Assembly: GCA_025093985.1 (NCBI GenBank)
Contig: JACAAK010000010.1
Coordinates: 1,451,501 to 1,515,500, forward strand
DNA from: Calvatia gigantea
Taxonomy: Eukaryota; Basidiomycota; Agaricomycetes; Agaricales; Lycoperdaceae
Direction of reading: 5' to 3'
Length of the DNA stretch: 64,000 nucleotides
The translations under genes and the position numbers were made by a program. Every line of letters starts with the position of its first letter. Positions within the stretch are counted from its first letter, which is position 1. Below the pieces are notes generated by a model. It did not search any database. It was not told where the DNA came from and worked only from the letters and a program-made list of their open reading frames with translations. Shown here in pieces: positions 21,234 through 34,478 of this stretch.

Positions 21234-22336
21234 AATACCGTTTATTGAAGTACTATGTAAAAAATCTGAAAACGAGTTTCGTACATCTGTCCAGTTTCCT
21301 GTGAACCATGACCTACTTGTCGTGCGATGGCCGGGTGGTTTTTGAGAGTGACATTGTATGCACGGCATCCTGCTATGAAGTCACGTTGCGCCATATTCTC
21401 TACACATTCTTGCCCATCACTCCCTTCAAGGAACTGAGTGGGGTACACGACTTGACAGTTGAAAACAACGCTCCAAAGCTTGCAGTATTCTATATTCAAA
21501 TAACTTCATGGCGGTGTGTACGACCTGTCATAAATATTTTAGTTTCATGAACGACTGCGCAATTCCACTTGGATCTAAATTTACCCACCGGGGAAGGTGA
21601 TGGCAGCTGTTGAGGACGTTATCCCAGTACCTTACGCGAGCGTTGCAACCCATATAATTATAGCACCTACATTGCCCTACGGACTATTTCGACATGAAAG
21701 CTGTTTCATAAGTCACGCCGCTCTTTTGCCTTGGATTAAGTGGCACCGTTGGACTTAACGAGGTCAACTTAGATATAACCCAGGCCGGGTCATTGACATA
21801 CATTATAAGTAGTGGTTCCTCAAGGTGGCGGGAGACTATAAACTCGGCGCAACGTTCCAGGTTCCTCCCTGTCGGCTGGGTCGACGGAGAACCACGGACC
21901 GCGGGTCACCGACGTGGAGAAGCACAATGATTTTGTATCCAATACTGAGCCCAGTTGTGAAACATAGAAGAACCATGGCGCCCGCAGCGAGGGGCGCAAA
22001 CCCGGGAGACGGTTAGCAACCCGCGTTATAGTTCATGTGTTGGTGAACGCATCTTCAATCGCACGGCTCGGGCACTCGTAAGGCTCGTCTGCGCCACCAT
22101 GGCCTTCCCCAGGAGTCGCGGAAACGAGGGCAGCGGGAACTGGGGATAGGGAGGGTATTTTTAGGTGTCATTACGGCGGTGAATTTGGAGGCGTTGATTT
22201 TCCCTAGGTTTCTTCTTGATCGTTGATATGGGAGTCATTTCACAAGGCACCACCGCTCTCCGGCCATAATTAAAAGGTACGCCTGGACTTAATGAGGTCT
22301 CCACTTAGCATAGTTTTGATAATGCGGAGTATATGG
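21234..22336. other. Spacer between SSP B and SSP C with a duplicated promoter-like fragment
   Basis: No gene supported. TGGACTTAACGAGGTC at about 21750 recurs as TGGACTTAATGAGGTC at about 22284, each followed by ACTTAG and a TATA-like run. The second copy is the SSP C promoter; the first may be a relic of a lost family member. Confidence 0.4.
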
Positions 22337-22344
22337 TATATAAA
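22337..22344 (+). promoter_or_regulatory. TATA box of SSP C
   Basis: TATATAAA 81 bp before the start codon. Confidence 0.6.
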
Positions 22345-22417
22345 CGAACCTTCGAAGGCAACCCAAGAGAACACAAGACAATCCAAGACAATCCGAGAAG
22401 CAACCACCATCATCACC

Positions 22418-22848
22418 ATGTTCAGGAACATCCTATTCATCCTCATCACTTCTACTGTCCTCGCATCCGCCACCCCAGTAGAGCGCCGTGGTGGTCAATT
22501 GGGTGATCCTTGTGAGTGGCTCCGATTCGTGTGTTTAAGGACGCTTTCACTCATGCATAGGTTGTAAGGCGGGTTTATTCTAACTGCAGTAAGTCTCTTG
22601 AAACCCATGTAGATTTGTGTTCGTGACGGATGTCATTTCTTTTGCTAGGAACCTTGTGAGCAAGCAAAATTGATTTTGTGCGGATTACTCACCGACTTAA
22701 ATATACTCCAGGTGTAGTCCCGCTTAAATGCTGCTTCACCATGCCAGATGTTGGAACGTACGTTCTAGATTTCTTCGCGTTTATTCGACAAAGTGTCTGA
22801 CCATGCCCATATTACAGTTGTAGGCATAAATGTCTCCCATATCCCTGA
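22418..22848 (+). CDS. Small secreted cysteine-rich protein C (CBM1-like, SSP family)
   Basis: Five exons: 22418-22511, 22569-22588, 22649-22655 (7 nt), 22712-22757 and 22818-22848, giving 65 residues. Signal peptide MFRNILFILITSTVLASAT. The linker is short and basic (PVERRGG). The cysteine domain reads DPCGFILTAEPC, VVPLKCC, FTMPDVGTC, RHKC, with spacing C-x8-C-x5-CC-x8-C-x3-C. Exon 2 (20 nt) and exon 3 (7 nt) equal those of A and B; exon 4 is 3 nt shorter. It lacks the Trp and the Tyr residues of A and B (IWG becomes ILT), so if A and B bind a polysaccharide through aromatics, C probably does not. It is the most diverged member. Confidence 0.75.
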
Positions 22849-23628
22849 CCGCAAGCTCTTGCAAGTCGATGTATTTACCTGTTTCAACAAGACCATACAA
22901 AGGGTAAAGATGATTACAATGACTATCCATTACCAAACGAATACTCAGTGGATCTTGAGCTTGAAGGTTCTTATTAACCAGGAGCAATACATAAATCTCC
23001 GGCCAGGTATAGATCGAGGGAGTTAGTCCATGGAGCTCCAGTAGCAAAGCATCTATGAACGCGAGTCCTACGAGCGTATGAGATATTATAAGGCCAGGTC
23101 ATCCTCTTAGTTGTCATTCAAGAAACAAGCGACAGAAGGTAGTTTGAGAACGTTGAGACCTTGATTACATTTCCAGCCGGAAACGGACGATAGGTCACCC
23201 GGACTAGTGGAGGAAGCCAGCCTGATCCAGGACTTTACGCAGAGGACAGGTTAAGTATTGATAAACTGATACACATTTCGGAAGCCGGGGAGTGTTGAGC
23301 GAGGAGAGACAGCACTGCGTCGAGCCGAACAGACAATTAGGCTGCTTGTATAGTTGCAGTCCATAGCAAATTGAGGGGCATGTAGCTGAGGATGTCCAAG
23401 TTCAGAGAGGTTCAGAGACAACGGAGTTACGGACTGGTTGATTATTCCCACAGTAAAAATAGTCACCGGAAGAAAAAAACGTCACCGCCAACCAAGCCTG
23501 TTCCGCAAAACCCGTTGCTCAATTGAGGACCATCTGCGTCCTGGCATTTGCTCCTTACCTACTCCCTTGGTTAATTCCTCCTACACCCCATTAATTCCTC
23601 AGCTTCAGCTTTAAAGGCACCAGTAATT
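22849..23628. other. Intergenic region upstream of Mgr3-like gene
   Basis: Nothing recognisable as coding. The last about 100 bp before the next ATG are pyrimidine-rich with two TTAATTCCTC repeats, as in a core promoter. Confidence 0.4.
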
Positions 23629-25212
23629 ATGAACGCTGCAAGACTTCTTCCTCGCCTAGCTCGGAACTACACGACTTCGGCTGCCAATGGAAGTCGTCGT
23701 TTGTCGACGATGAAGCAGTCAGCCACACCGAGACCCACCGTGTTGTCTATGTCGGCACGCCAGGCAATGTTCCGGACCTCCAAGAGAGCATATAGCTCTG
23801 AGGGTGCCCCACCGGCGGCCTCTGGAGGATTTTGGTCACCCCTATTCACCGTGTTGCTAGCATTTGGCGTTGGAGCCACTGGCTATGGATTGTATGTATG
23901 CTCGCTCGCAATTCTGTGTGCGCATATATGCACGAATAATCTGACGTGGAACTGGCAGGTATGAAATGTACGCGACCTTAACAATGTGGCCACAAGAAGT
24001 TCGGGGTGACCTCCGTGAAGCACTCAAAGCCAAGGAGAAAGCCGACTTGACCACAAGTGCCGCCTACCTCCAACGGTACGCATATACCCCACTATTACCT
24101 CTGAGAAATCATAGCATATACTCAAGTTGTCAATTCATCCACCTCATGGTAGGGCATGGCAAACTGCCAAAACACTTCCATTAGAAAACTTCAAATCCCA
24201 ACCCCACCTCAAAACTTCAGGGATCGCTATATGTCTAGGCGAAGTCCTAGAAGGCTCCGACAAAAAGTCAGAAGCTTACGACGTCTACGCTGACGCGCTC
24301 AAACAACTCCGAGACGCCGGAATCTCAACCCTGACTGGTCCCGAAAAAATGCGTGCTGTCGCACTGGCGTATAAACTCGGAGAGTTGTGTGAGGTGTTGG
24401 AGAAGCCTAAGGAGGAGGAAGAGAGGTGGTTGACATTTGGGGTTGAGACGGTTTTGAAGAACGTTTTGGAGGTGCCGGCGTCGACGCCGCAGACCACGCC
24501 GGGTGGGGAGGAGGATAACATGCTTATTATCGGGGAGCTTGGGTTGCCGGACTGGGTGGTGACTGTTGATGTTGCGGCGACGTTCGAGGCGTTGGGTACG
24601 TTCTACTCAAAGGCTGGAAAAGTCGAGTGAGTGCTCTTAATTGTCACTTTGAGCAGTGTATTGAAGGATGATGTAGCTATGCCATGCCTTTGATGCTACA
24701 AGCTGTCTCAATCCTTATTCCACCTGCACCACAAGAGTCAACTCCCGAGGATAAATGCCGAGGTTAGCAGCCAAACATCTGTCGCTTAGGCGATTGACTA
24801 ACTTGACCATACGCAGGTGCTCAACTAATGACGAGCATTTCGGAAATGATCATTCGGAATAATTTGTCGCGTGAGACTGTGCAGCAGGCAGAACAGTGGG
24901 CTATGAAGGGCTTGGAGGTTGTTGTGTCGACGCGTAAAGCATCGAAAGAGCCTATACCCATATGTGAAATCGCGTATGCTGTCCAACTCTTTAACATGGC
25001 TTCCCTAAGAGCGGTGCGTATCATCCGGAGTGATCACCCTTCTGCATGGCTAATAATACCCTTAGATTGGTGGGGACATCAACAAGGCAAAGGATCTCTT
25101 TACACGCAGCGCAAACCAAGCAAAGCTTATCGGGTATCAATCCTTGGTCGAAACTTCAAACCAGGCCATTCAAGAGCTTAATTCACGCACACAATCCCCT
25201 AAAACCACATAA
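23629..25212 (+). CDS. Mitochondrial TPR protein, Mgr3-like
   Basis: Six exons (first three: 23629-23891, 23959-24075, 24153-24626), about 430 residues. The N-terminus MNAARLLPRLARNYTTSAANG is a strong mitochondrial presequence. Near residue 70-90 is a single membrane segment (FWSPLFTVLLAFGVGATGYGLY). The C-terminal two thirds are helical TPR-like repeats: SGIAICLGEVLEGSDKKSEA, YDVYADALKQL, DVAATFEALGTFYSKAGKV, YAMPLMLQAVSIL, and the final DINKAKDLFTRSANQAKLIG. This layout fits Mgr3, an inner-membrane adaptor that helps the i-AAA protease Yme1 recognise substrates. TPR assignment is by pattern, so an unrelated TPR protein (for example TTC19-like) remains possible. The final exon starts ATTGGTGGGGACATC in phase 0. 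Confidence 0.72.
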
Positions 25213-25324
25213 ATTAGATGCCTAGACGACGTAAATGTAGAGACAGGGCGTAATGGATATAATAGACCAAGACGAAAAAACAAAGTGCGGAGTAGAAGAC
25301 GCTCTAAGGAACATAGGGAAAGAC
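25213..25324. other. Short convergent 3' spacer
   Basis: 112 bp between the stop codons of the Mgr3-like gene and SEC62; A-rich, so the 3' UTRs are short or overlapping. Confidence 0.4.
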
Positions 25325-26245
25325 TCATGCATCCTCATCCGGGACTTCCTCAACTCTGGCTCCCCTCAGTGGCTGTGAATCAGAGTCTTCGATGACCTCT
25401 TCAATAAATGCACCATTGATCTTTTCCTTCGACTTGCCCTTCTCCTTCTTCTCGCCCTTATCAGCCTTTCTCTTCTTCGACTTTTTCTTGGGGATATCCC
25501 ATTCCCATAGAGGAATGAAAGATTCGACCTATCAAAGATAAGCAAGTTTTGCGTGGTATATGAAGAGAGGACACGTACGAAGCCCACGTCTGCAAAGAGT
25601 TGTGGGAATATCCAGATACCTGGGCTCGCCACGATGATAGTGATGATGTAGAAAATCAAGCGGACGACAGCAATGGCGAAGAATAGACCAATGAGGCCTA
25701 GCATGCCTATACTGAGATACCATACACCCAAACGCATGATGGGAGGCCACAATGGGAACATGACGCCAGCAAGCATGATGGCGACCATTAGAATGCCACC
25801 GGCATACGTGGTCCATTGAGAACCCTCGTAAAACCACACATAGTATTCCTCTGGGCGGAAGAGCTGCTCTTGAATGATTTGGAGGGCCTTGGGTGAGGAT
25901 GAGGATGAGCCTGTAGGAGCACCGCGCTGGACGCGAAGGAAAAATGCAAAGGCGTTGACGGCAGAGAGGGTGGTGATTGCTTCAGCCTCGGATGTCACTT
26001 TTGGGACGTTCTTGAGTTTGCCATAGGCGGGTGAAAGGAGTGCCTTCACTGCTGATCTGCCTAAAAGAAAAGAAAGGTGTGAATCCCCGCCACCTGCATC
26101 ACACACCGAACGGAAAGTTACCTTTGAAGTAGTCGAGGCGTTTGCCATTGAGGGCGCCGACGCGGACTTTGAGGCCAGAGCTCCCACTACGTAAGAACTG
26201 GGCGACGCGTTGGATCTCCGGGGGAGCCTTTTGCTGGTGTTCCAT
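25325..26245 (-). CDS. SEC62: SEC62, ER translocon subunit
   Basis: Three exons. Exon 1 (26122-26245) starts MEHQQKAPPEIQRVAQFLRS and ends GALNGKRLDYFKG. Exon 2 continues SAVKALLSPAYGKL, then ALQIIQEQLFRPEEYYVWFY. Two adjacent membrane segments follow: TTYAGGILMVAIMLAGVMFP and LGVWYLSIGMLGLIGLFFAI, then VVRLIFYIITIIV. The last exon is a highly basic cytosolic tail (IPKKKSKKRKADKGEKKEKG) ending in acidic residues. The N-terminal cytosolic domain plus two TM helices is the Sec62 family, part of the Sec63 complex for post-translational import into the ER. It is divergent with MED1, with only 130 bp between the start codons. Confidence 0.93.
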
Positions 26246-26375
26246 TGTTGTTGGAGGAGGTGGGAGGTAGCAAGAAGAAAATGTGGCTGGGTGTGCTGGC
26301 GCGAGACAGGGAACAGCTAATTTCACACTGACCACGTCACACAATACTTTTACACAGCCACATTTCACCCTAAGC
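26246..26375. promoter_or_regulatory. Bidirectional promoter SEC62 / MED1
   Basis: Only 130 bp between divergent ATGs, among the shortest spacers in the window; it must hold both core promoters. Confidence 0.55.
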
Positions 26376-28781
26376 ATGCATCAATCTCTCTCTTCCGCTC
26401 TAGACGACTTTGACGCCCCAAATGCCGTCAGAGCGAAGGACAAAAACCATCCATTTGCAGCACAGAGCGAGGACACGTATTTGTATCTTCAGAAAATTGC
26501 ACAGGCTGCAGATCAGGCTGCAAACTCGCTGACTGCATATCTCTCCCTGCCCTGGAATCAGCCAAAGTTGATCTCTCTACTCCGTCAACAATCTAATCTA
26601 TTGAGCACTATCCGATCTGTTGGGGACCCTTTATCGCTAAGATCGTCCCTCACTTACTCACATGATGTTCACTAGTCAGAACGGCGCACCGAACAGTTCG
26701 TCGATGTCCTGCAAGAACGCACTGGCACCATCTACAGTGAAGATATCCCATTGGACCCCGCAACTGTAGCCAACTTTTGCGTATCGAGGCTCGAAGCATG
26801 GGGTGTCAAAGCTGGCATGGAGTCTTTCAAGGATGACGGTCGCGGAGGCAACGTTACTGTCATGCTCGGTGGAAAGGTTCTCGTTGTGGATGTGGATTTC
26901 TCCATCAGTAACGAAATCCCATCTAGGCCTCGAGCACGCGTCGCGAGCGTCAAGACGTCATATGCTACGTCCGATAACGCGTCCGGTACTTCGTCGAATA
27001 CCAAAGGTTCCGTCTCGCTTGATGCCTTTCTAGCGGGGAGTATCCAAGAGTATTGTGACGAGGTTCAGAAACCGGAAGATGAGCGGGGTGCAATACGAGC
27101 TGCAAAACTCGCGTCCCACGTTCTCCAACAGTTGCGCTATCTTGTTATGCTGGACAGGCTAGCCGAGCAGAAGGAGGGTGCTCGTGTTGCATGGTTTGTG
27201 GATACAAACGAACTGTGTCCCAAAGTCGAGGCATTCGCGAAATCAGAGGCCGAGGTAGTCGCGTCGTGAGTCTTTCCCTAAAACACCCATAGTACACCGA
27301 CTTATTCGATTTAGGGCACTGTCGACTCCTGCTGCTCCTTTGGATGTCTTCCTACTCCGGTCGCATGCGCTACCTCTTCCATACCTCTCTTCACCCAGCA
27401 TCACATTCCTTGTATACACCTCTCCCCTCGCCTACTTATCCTGCCTCCGAAGCGCCACAGAACCCGCAACGAAAGCTCCCAATCTTCCATACATCGACAT
27501 CCCATTAAGTCACCTCCGTTCTCAACTTCCAGAAATTTCAAAAGGCGTAACGACCGCCACCCTGTCCGTTGTAGCTCTAACCTCTCCTCCACTCTTTACC
27601 TCGGCAGAACTCCTACCCGGGATCGCCACTCGCCCTACTTTCCCGTTCTGTTCTCACGGAGCCGATATCAGACACGTGTTCCCTCGGAATGGGACCGTTG
27701 GTGAACAGTAATGCTGGTGAGACCCATCATGTTTGGATGTTGGATTTCACGAAGGGCGGTAAACAGCCCGGAGTCGTAATGAGCCAGAGCCAGATGAGGG
27801 ACATTGAGCTGCTGATCACGCCTCTGGGGGGACTACATACCAATTTGGATGATGTTGGGATGATTTCGTTTAACACGAATAGTTGGGTGGATCTATTGGT
27901 GAGAGATGGTGACTACTTCTGCTTAATGCAACTGGGACTGATGTCGGTCATAGTTGAACCCGGAAACATCAGTCAGACATGAACGATATATAACGCTATA
28001 TGTGAGTTTATCACAAACAAGGTATTGGTGATTCCTTCCTTCAACTTACTGCTGGTTAAGACTTCTCGAGGAAGGCCTTCACCCTCCTCTCCAACTTCGC
28101 CTGACACCACCCGATGAGCCCGGTTTTATCCTCGAGAGAGTTCCGGTGCACAATATCCAAGAAGTCTGGGGAGTGCTGGAGGTATGATTAACAGAAAATA
28201 TTTTAAAGCAGTCACCCAGTGAGCTGATTATCTTTTGAATATCGAAGATCATACGGGAACAAAGCTGGCTCAATGAAACCCTCCTAGCATGTCAGTGGCT
28301 GCCCGAAGACATGAAGCCTACTGAGCCACTAGGCATGGAAGACCTCGAAGTAACAGACGAAGAATTACAAGCCGTTCTCGCAGGTAAGATTCTCAACCCC
28401 ACCCCACCCACGGGACAACGATGAACAACAAAACCGATAACTTCTTGTGATACAGGCACGAACATCCCCCAAAAAATCCCAATCAATATCTCACTCAACC
28501 CCTCAACCACACACGAAGACAATCTCTTCGACATCGACTCCACCACCACACCCCGCCGACCTAAAATTGTCATGCGATCCCCTGAAAGGCCACCCATAAC
28601 TGGCCTTGTAGAGATTTCGGTGTCATTGGATGAGACAAGGCCGAGGGGTATTGCGGTCGAGGTGCAGGGCGCGATGGGGTTGGATATGAGTACGGACGTG
28701 CTTGAGGAGATCTGTCGTAGAGGAGGGACGTTCGGGCTTCCTGGACGGATTTGGGCAAACTCGCAGGGGATGGCTATGTAA
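26376..28781 (+). CDS. MED1: Mediator subunit 1 (MED1)-like, with an apparent frameshift
   Basis: Multi-exon gene. Exon 1 (26376-26618) carries MHQSLSSALDDFDAP and PFAAQSEDTYLYLQKIAQAA. Exon 2 (26676-27265) has ERRTEQFVDVLQERTGTIY and WGVKAGMESFKDD. Exon 3 (from 27315) has PLDVFLLRSHALPLPYLSSP and TFLVYTSPLAYLSCLRS. Later exons carry HVWMLDFTKGGKQPGVVMSQ, ELLITPLGGLH, LQLRLTPPDEPGFILERVPV, MRSPERPPITGLVEISV and DVLEEICRRGGTFGLPGRIW. I recognise this as the fungal MED1 domain, a subunit of the Mediator middle module linking activators to RNA polymerase II. Near 27680 the frame shifts by one base between ..IRHVFPR and MGPLVNS.., with no typical intron to explain it. The exon boundary near 28020-28080 is also ambiguous. 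Product name moderately sure. Confidence 0.68.
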
Positions 28782-29039
28782 GTAGGGTCACTTTCGTTTC
28801 GGGTATTGGAGATTGTTAGGGCGGTATGTTCTTTGCTATTCTCCTAACAAAGTTGATCGGGTCTCTCCACTTCCGCGATCTTTTCAGAAAAGTGTGATGG
28901 GAAATTGGGCCGTAGCGACTTCCGAATGTGTGCATGCAGAAACTACTCAAACCGGTGTGTCGCCTGGTTTTTCTAAGCGTCACTAGAGAAGCTGCGTGAC
29001 TGTCCCTCGGCATACCTGCTGTTCGTTATGCGCGGAATC
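28782..29039. other. Spacer after MED1
   Basis: MED1 3' region; no coding signal seen. The tandem duplication begins at about 29040. Confidence 0.35.
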
Positions 29040-30098
29040 ACCAAACAACATTTTTCACCCCTTTCCCCGAGATCCAACTCTTTACTCTCCGTAATAGGGG
29101 ATTGGCTAATTGTCGGGTGGAAGGGAAGGTCGAGTTGCAACCTACGAGATGTACCATCACTCTTCGCGCTCGGCCGCCGCCTTCAATCACCAACTTAGTA
29201 GAACAATCTCGGAACGGTGCTGCGGACTCAGATGACCCAAAAGGATGGGTTTTTGTCGCTGAATTCACTGAATCGGCCATTGTGACTCTCCTTGGCAAAT
29301 GTCATTCCCCGCGTCTTGTTTCCGCTTGCTTCCGTTTCTGACAGCTCACGTTTCACAGAAGATCACCGCGATTCGGGCGCTCGAAAAGAGTGGCAGGATC
29401 GCGCGTAATCAGTTTCCGAAATCATTAGCTCGTCAAGGAGGTATGCTTGCCGCCCGTATTCACCTCCGGCGGAAGTGGGACGATCCTCTCAAAGACAAGT
29501 ACCACTACAAACGTCCCCCGAGTTAGTAATCCCTTGACTTTGGCTCTGAGAAGGGTCTGCTGCCGCTTCTTGACCCTCAGTGTATACTTAGAACAACACG
29601 TGGCCAGATTTCGAGCTAAATTTATCTCATAGAGCTCTCGTTAGCGTGGATTCAATCCCTTACTCCTGACAAACTAGCCCGAAGTCAAATCGGATTGACC
29701 ACAAACGGGGTGCGTATATGGGTAGAAACTCGCGGTTTCGTTCGCCTCTACGGTCCGGAAGCCTCTGTCACAACAGCGCAGACTTGGGTCCCACAAATGA
29801 CAACCAGTACCACTAACGGCTAATCTCCATCATGGCTCTTCACCATGTGTCGAGAATCACACCTGCCAAGGTATTCCCTTTTAGGCAGAATCTCCCCAAT
29901 AACGCGGTCGTAACCAGGACTTGAAAGACTTGAACTAATACGCTTGCGACTTTGCTGACCCGACCACATCCTTGGCATGCGTATAAACACGCTCTCCCCA
30001 CCATCTGAAGGGCGAAGTAGTTCCGGCTCTCCGGATAATTGCCATGGTTGTAAGTGGGGCTGGGTTTCCTCATTTCGTGATTATGACCGGCGGTAAGG

Positions 30099-30106
30099 TA
30101 TAAAAG
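30099..30106 (+). promoter_or_regulatory. TATA box of xylanase gene
   Basis: TATAAAAG 69 bp before the start codon; the corresponding TATAAAAA of the decayed copy is at 34410-34417. Confidence 0.65.
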
Positions 30107-30167
30107 CCTTCGGAAGGATGCCGGTATCACTGCAGAGACCGCTCATTCAACGTTAGCATCTAGTAAA

Positions 30168-32146
<1,979 letters not shown>

Positions 32147-33094
32147 TGACTGTAGGACTTGCTGGCTTCTCGATAAAACTATTGTAAAATATATTCCTTT
32201 CTCATATACATGTAGTTTGCCCTACCAAAGTAGCTGAACCAGATGCTTTAATGTTGAGCGCGACTCAAATTCCAGTGGAAAAGCGTACTTATATGGCGCC
32301 AGCAAGTCAGGGTGACACAGACCATATCGATATTGTACTGAATCAACAAGGTGTATACTTTCTGTACTTCTTGAATCATTGTTTGCAGTGGCTGAGGTTC
32401 ATTGTGTGTGGCGTCCTCAAGTCCAAAATGTAATATTTACGCTGAATTAGTCGAATTGGGACCTACGGGATGTCCAACCGGAACCCATTCTCCACGTTCG
32501 GCTGCCGCTTTCGATCACTGACTCGGCACAACGACGAGTGACAATGTTTAGAACGGCGTTGCAAACTCGGGTGACCCAAAGTGACTCGGATGCCAGGTTT
32601 TTGTCACTGAACCTATTCGATTGGCCATATTTTTGGCAAGTGTGAATTCTCAGGGCCTTGTGTTTCATCTTTGCTTGTGCCCATCTTCAGCACAAATCAC
32701 TGTGACTTGGAATAATCAGTTATGTGAGTCAGCAAGTCAAAGGTTGCCAATTAGTTCAGCATGCAAGATCAAGGAGGAAAGGTTACCACATGTATTCACC
32801 TTTGGCAGATGTGGGACAACCCTTTACAAATCAAATCAAATACCACCATAAATGCCTCTGAAGTAGTGACTGCTTGACTCTGTCCACAAGATGGGTTTGT
32901 CCCCAAATACTGCTGCTTCCTGAACTCCAGTCATTGTGTACACTTGGGACAACACATGAAGCTAATTTTATCTCATTGTGTTGTAACAAGCCACAGGGAT
33001 CTAGAGTGAAATAAATACACTCAGAATCATAGAACAAGACTAATAATATATCAAGAAATACCTAGAGGGAGATAAATACACCATAGGTCATATA

Positions 33095-33763
33095 CAGTGG
33101 TGATCAAAAGTATAGCACCCCCCTTTGTCACTCATCATCTTATGGAGTGCTTTTTTAAATGCCACAACCTTTCTATATAAAATATTAGACCTTCCTAGGT
33201 ACAATGCAGTATAGTTAAAATTCTTATCAGATTGCACATAGGTTCATGGGATGAAAAATAAAAAAGGGTATGTTTTTCAGCTCAGGAACCACTAGGCCCA
33301 AAGAATATTTGAGGAAATAGTCCTTGAGAATAATGTGAAGTCTTACTTTACAGAATGAAAATTGGTGGAGTGGTTTTAGAGATAGTTGGGCCTAAAGTTG
33401 CTAAAAATTGCCTTTTTTTGGCTATTTTCACAGGATCTTGGCCATTTTTGACAACTTTAAGCCCAATTATCTTTGAAACCACTCCACCAATTTTTATTCT
33501 GTAAAGTAGGACTTCATATAACTCTCAAGGACTATTCCCTCAAATATTTTTAGACCTTTGGGCCTAGTGGTTCCTGAGCTGAAAAACATACCCTTTTTTA
33601 TTTCTCATCTTATGAACTCATCTATAATATGATAAGAATTTTAACTATCTCAGACTGTAGCCAGGAAGGCCTAGTATTTCTAGGAAAAGAGCTCATGGTA
33701 CTTGATAAGTATTTCATAAGATGATGAGTGTTGAAGGGGGTGCAATACTTTTGATCACCACTG
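33095..33763. mobile_element. Palindromic MITE with Tc1/mariner-type ends
   Basis: 669 bp beginning CAGTGGTGATCAAAAGTAT and ending with the reverse complement of CAGTGGTGATCAAAAGTAT (one end A, other end T at the next base), flanked on both sides by TA (33093-33094 and 33764-33765). Nearly the whole element is an inverted repeat: GGAACCACTAGGCCCAAAG pairs with CTTTGGGCCTAGTGGTTCC, and the centre (about 33410-33440) is the hairpin loop. TA target duplication and CAGTGGTG termini are typical of the Tc1/mariner superfamily. There is no transposase frame, so it is a non-autonomous foldback element. Confidence 0.88.
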
Positions 33764-34409
33764 TAAGTAAGGGTATAATACAATTAAGCATAATATAACT
33801 CACCTCAGAATTGTAGAATGAGAATGAGGTGTATGAAGGTACCGTAAAACTCAAAAGAGTGTGCTTACAAAACGTGCATGATGGAACTGTCTAATGGTCC
33901 GAATAAAGCCCTTACGTCGGGGTATATACACAATACATTGAGCCTCCGTTCGCGTGGATTCAATCCCTTATTCCTAATTTATTATCTCGAGGTTGTTGTT
34001 GGGTTTGCCAAAGAGCAGGGAGCGTATGTGGGCGAATTGCGATTCCAATCCCGTCTGCAGCCCGGTAACACGTCTTTACATACAGATCTGGGTCCAACAA
34101 ATGCCGATCACGACCTTCAAGCTAATCTCCATCACGGTTCCGAGTCCTCACCATGTGTTGAGAACCACACCCGCCAAGGCATTCCCTTTTTGGCGGAACC
34201 TCCTTGATAAAACGGTCGTAACCGGGACCGAAACGACCTGAACCAACATGTTTGCGACTTTGTTGATCAGGCGAAATCCTTGGCAGACATACAAACCCCC
34301 TCTTTCTGCCGTTTGAAGAGCGAAGTAGTTCCGGCTCTCCGCGGCGGCCACAGTTAGAGCCGAAGTCGGGTTTCTTTGTTTTAAAGAAATATTATGACTG
34401 GCAACAAGG

Positions 34410-34417
34410 TATAAAAA
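34410..34417 (+). promoter_or_regulatory. TATA box of the xylanase pseudogene
   Basis: TATAAAAA at the position equivalent to the box of the intact gene; retained although the gene is broken. Confidence 0.55.
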
Positions 34418-34478
34418 CTAGAGGAAGGTTGTCGGTATCGTTGCGGAGACTACCCATTCAATGGTGGCGTCTGGTGGG

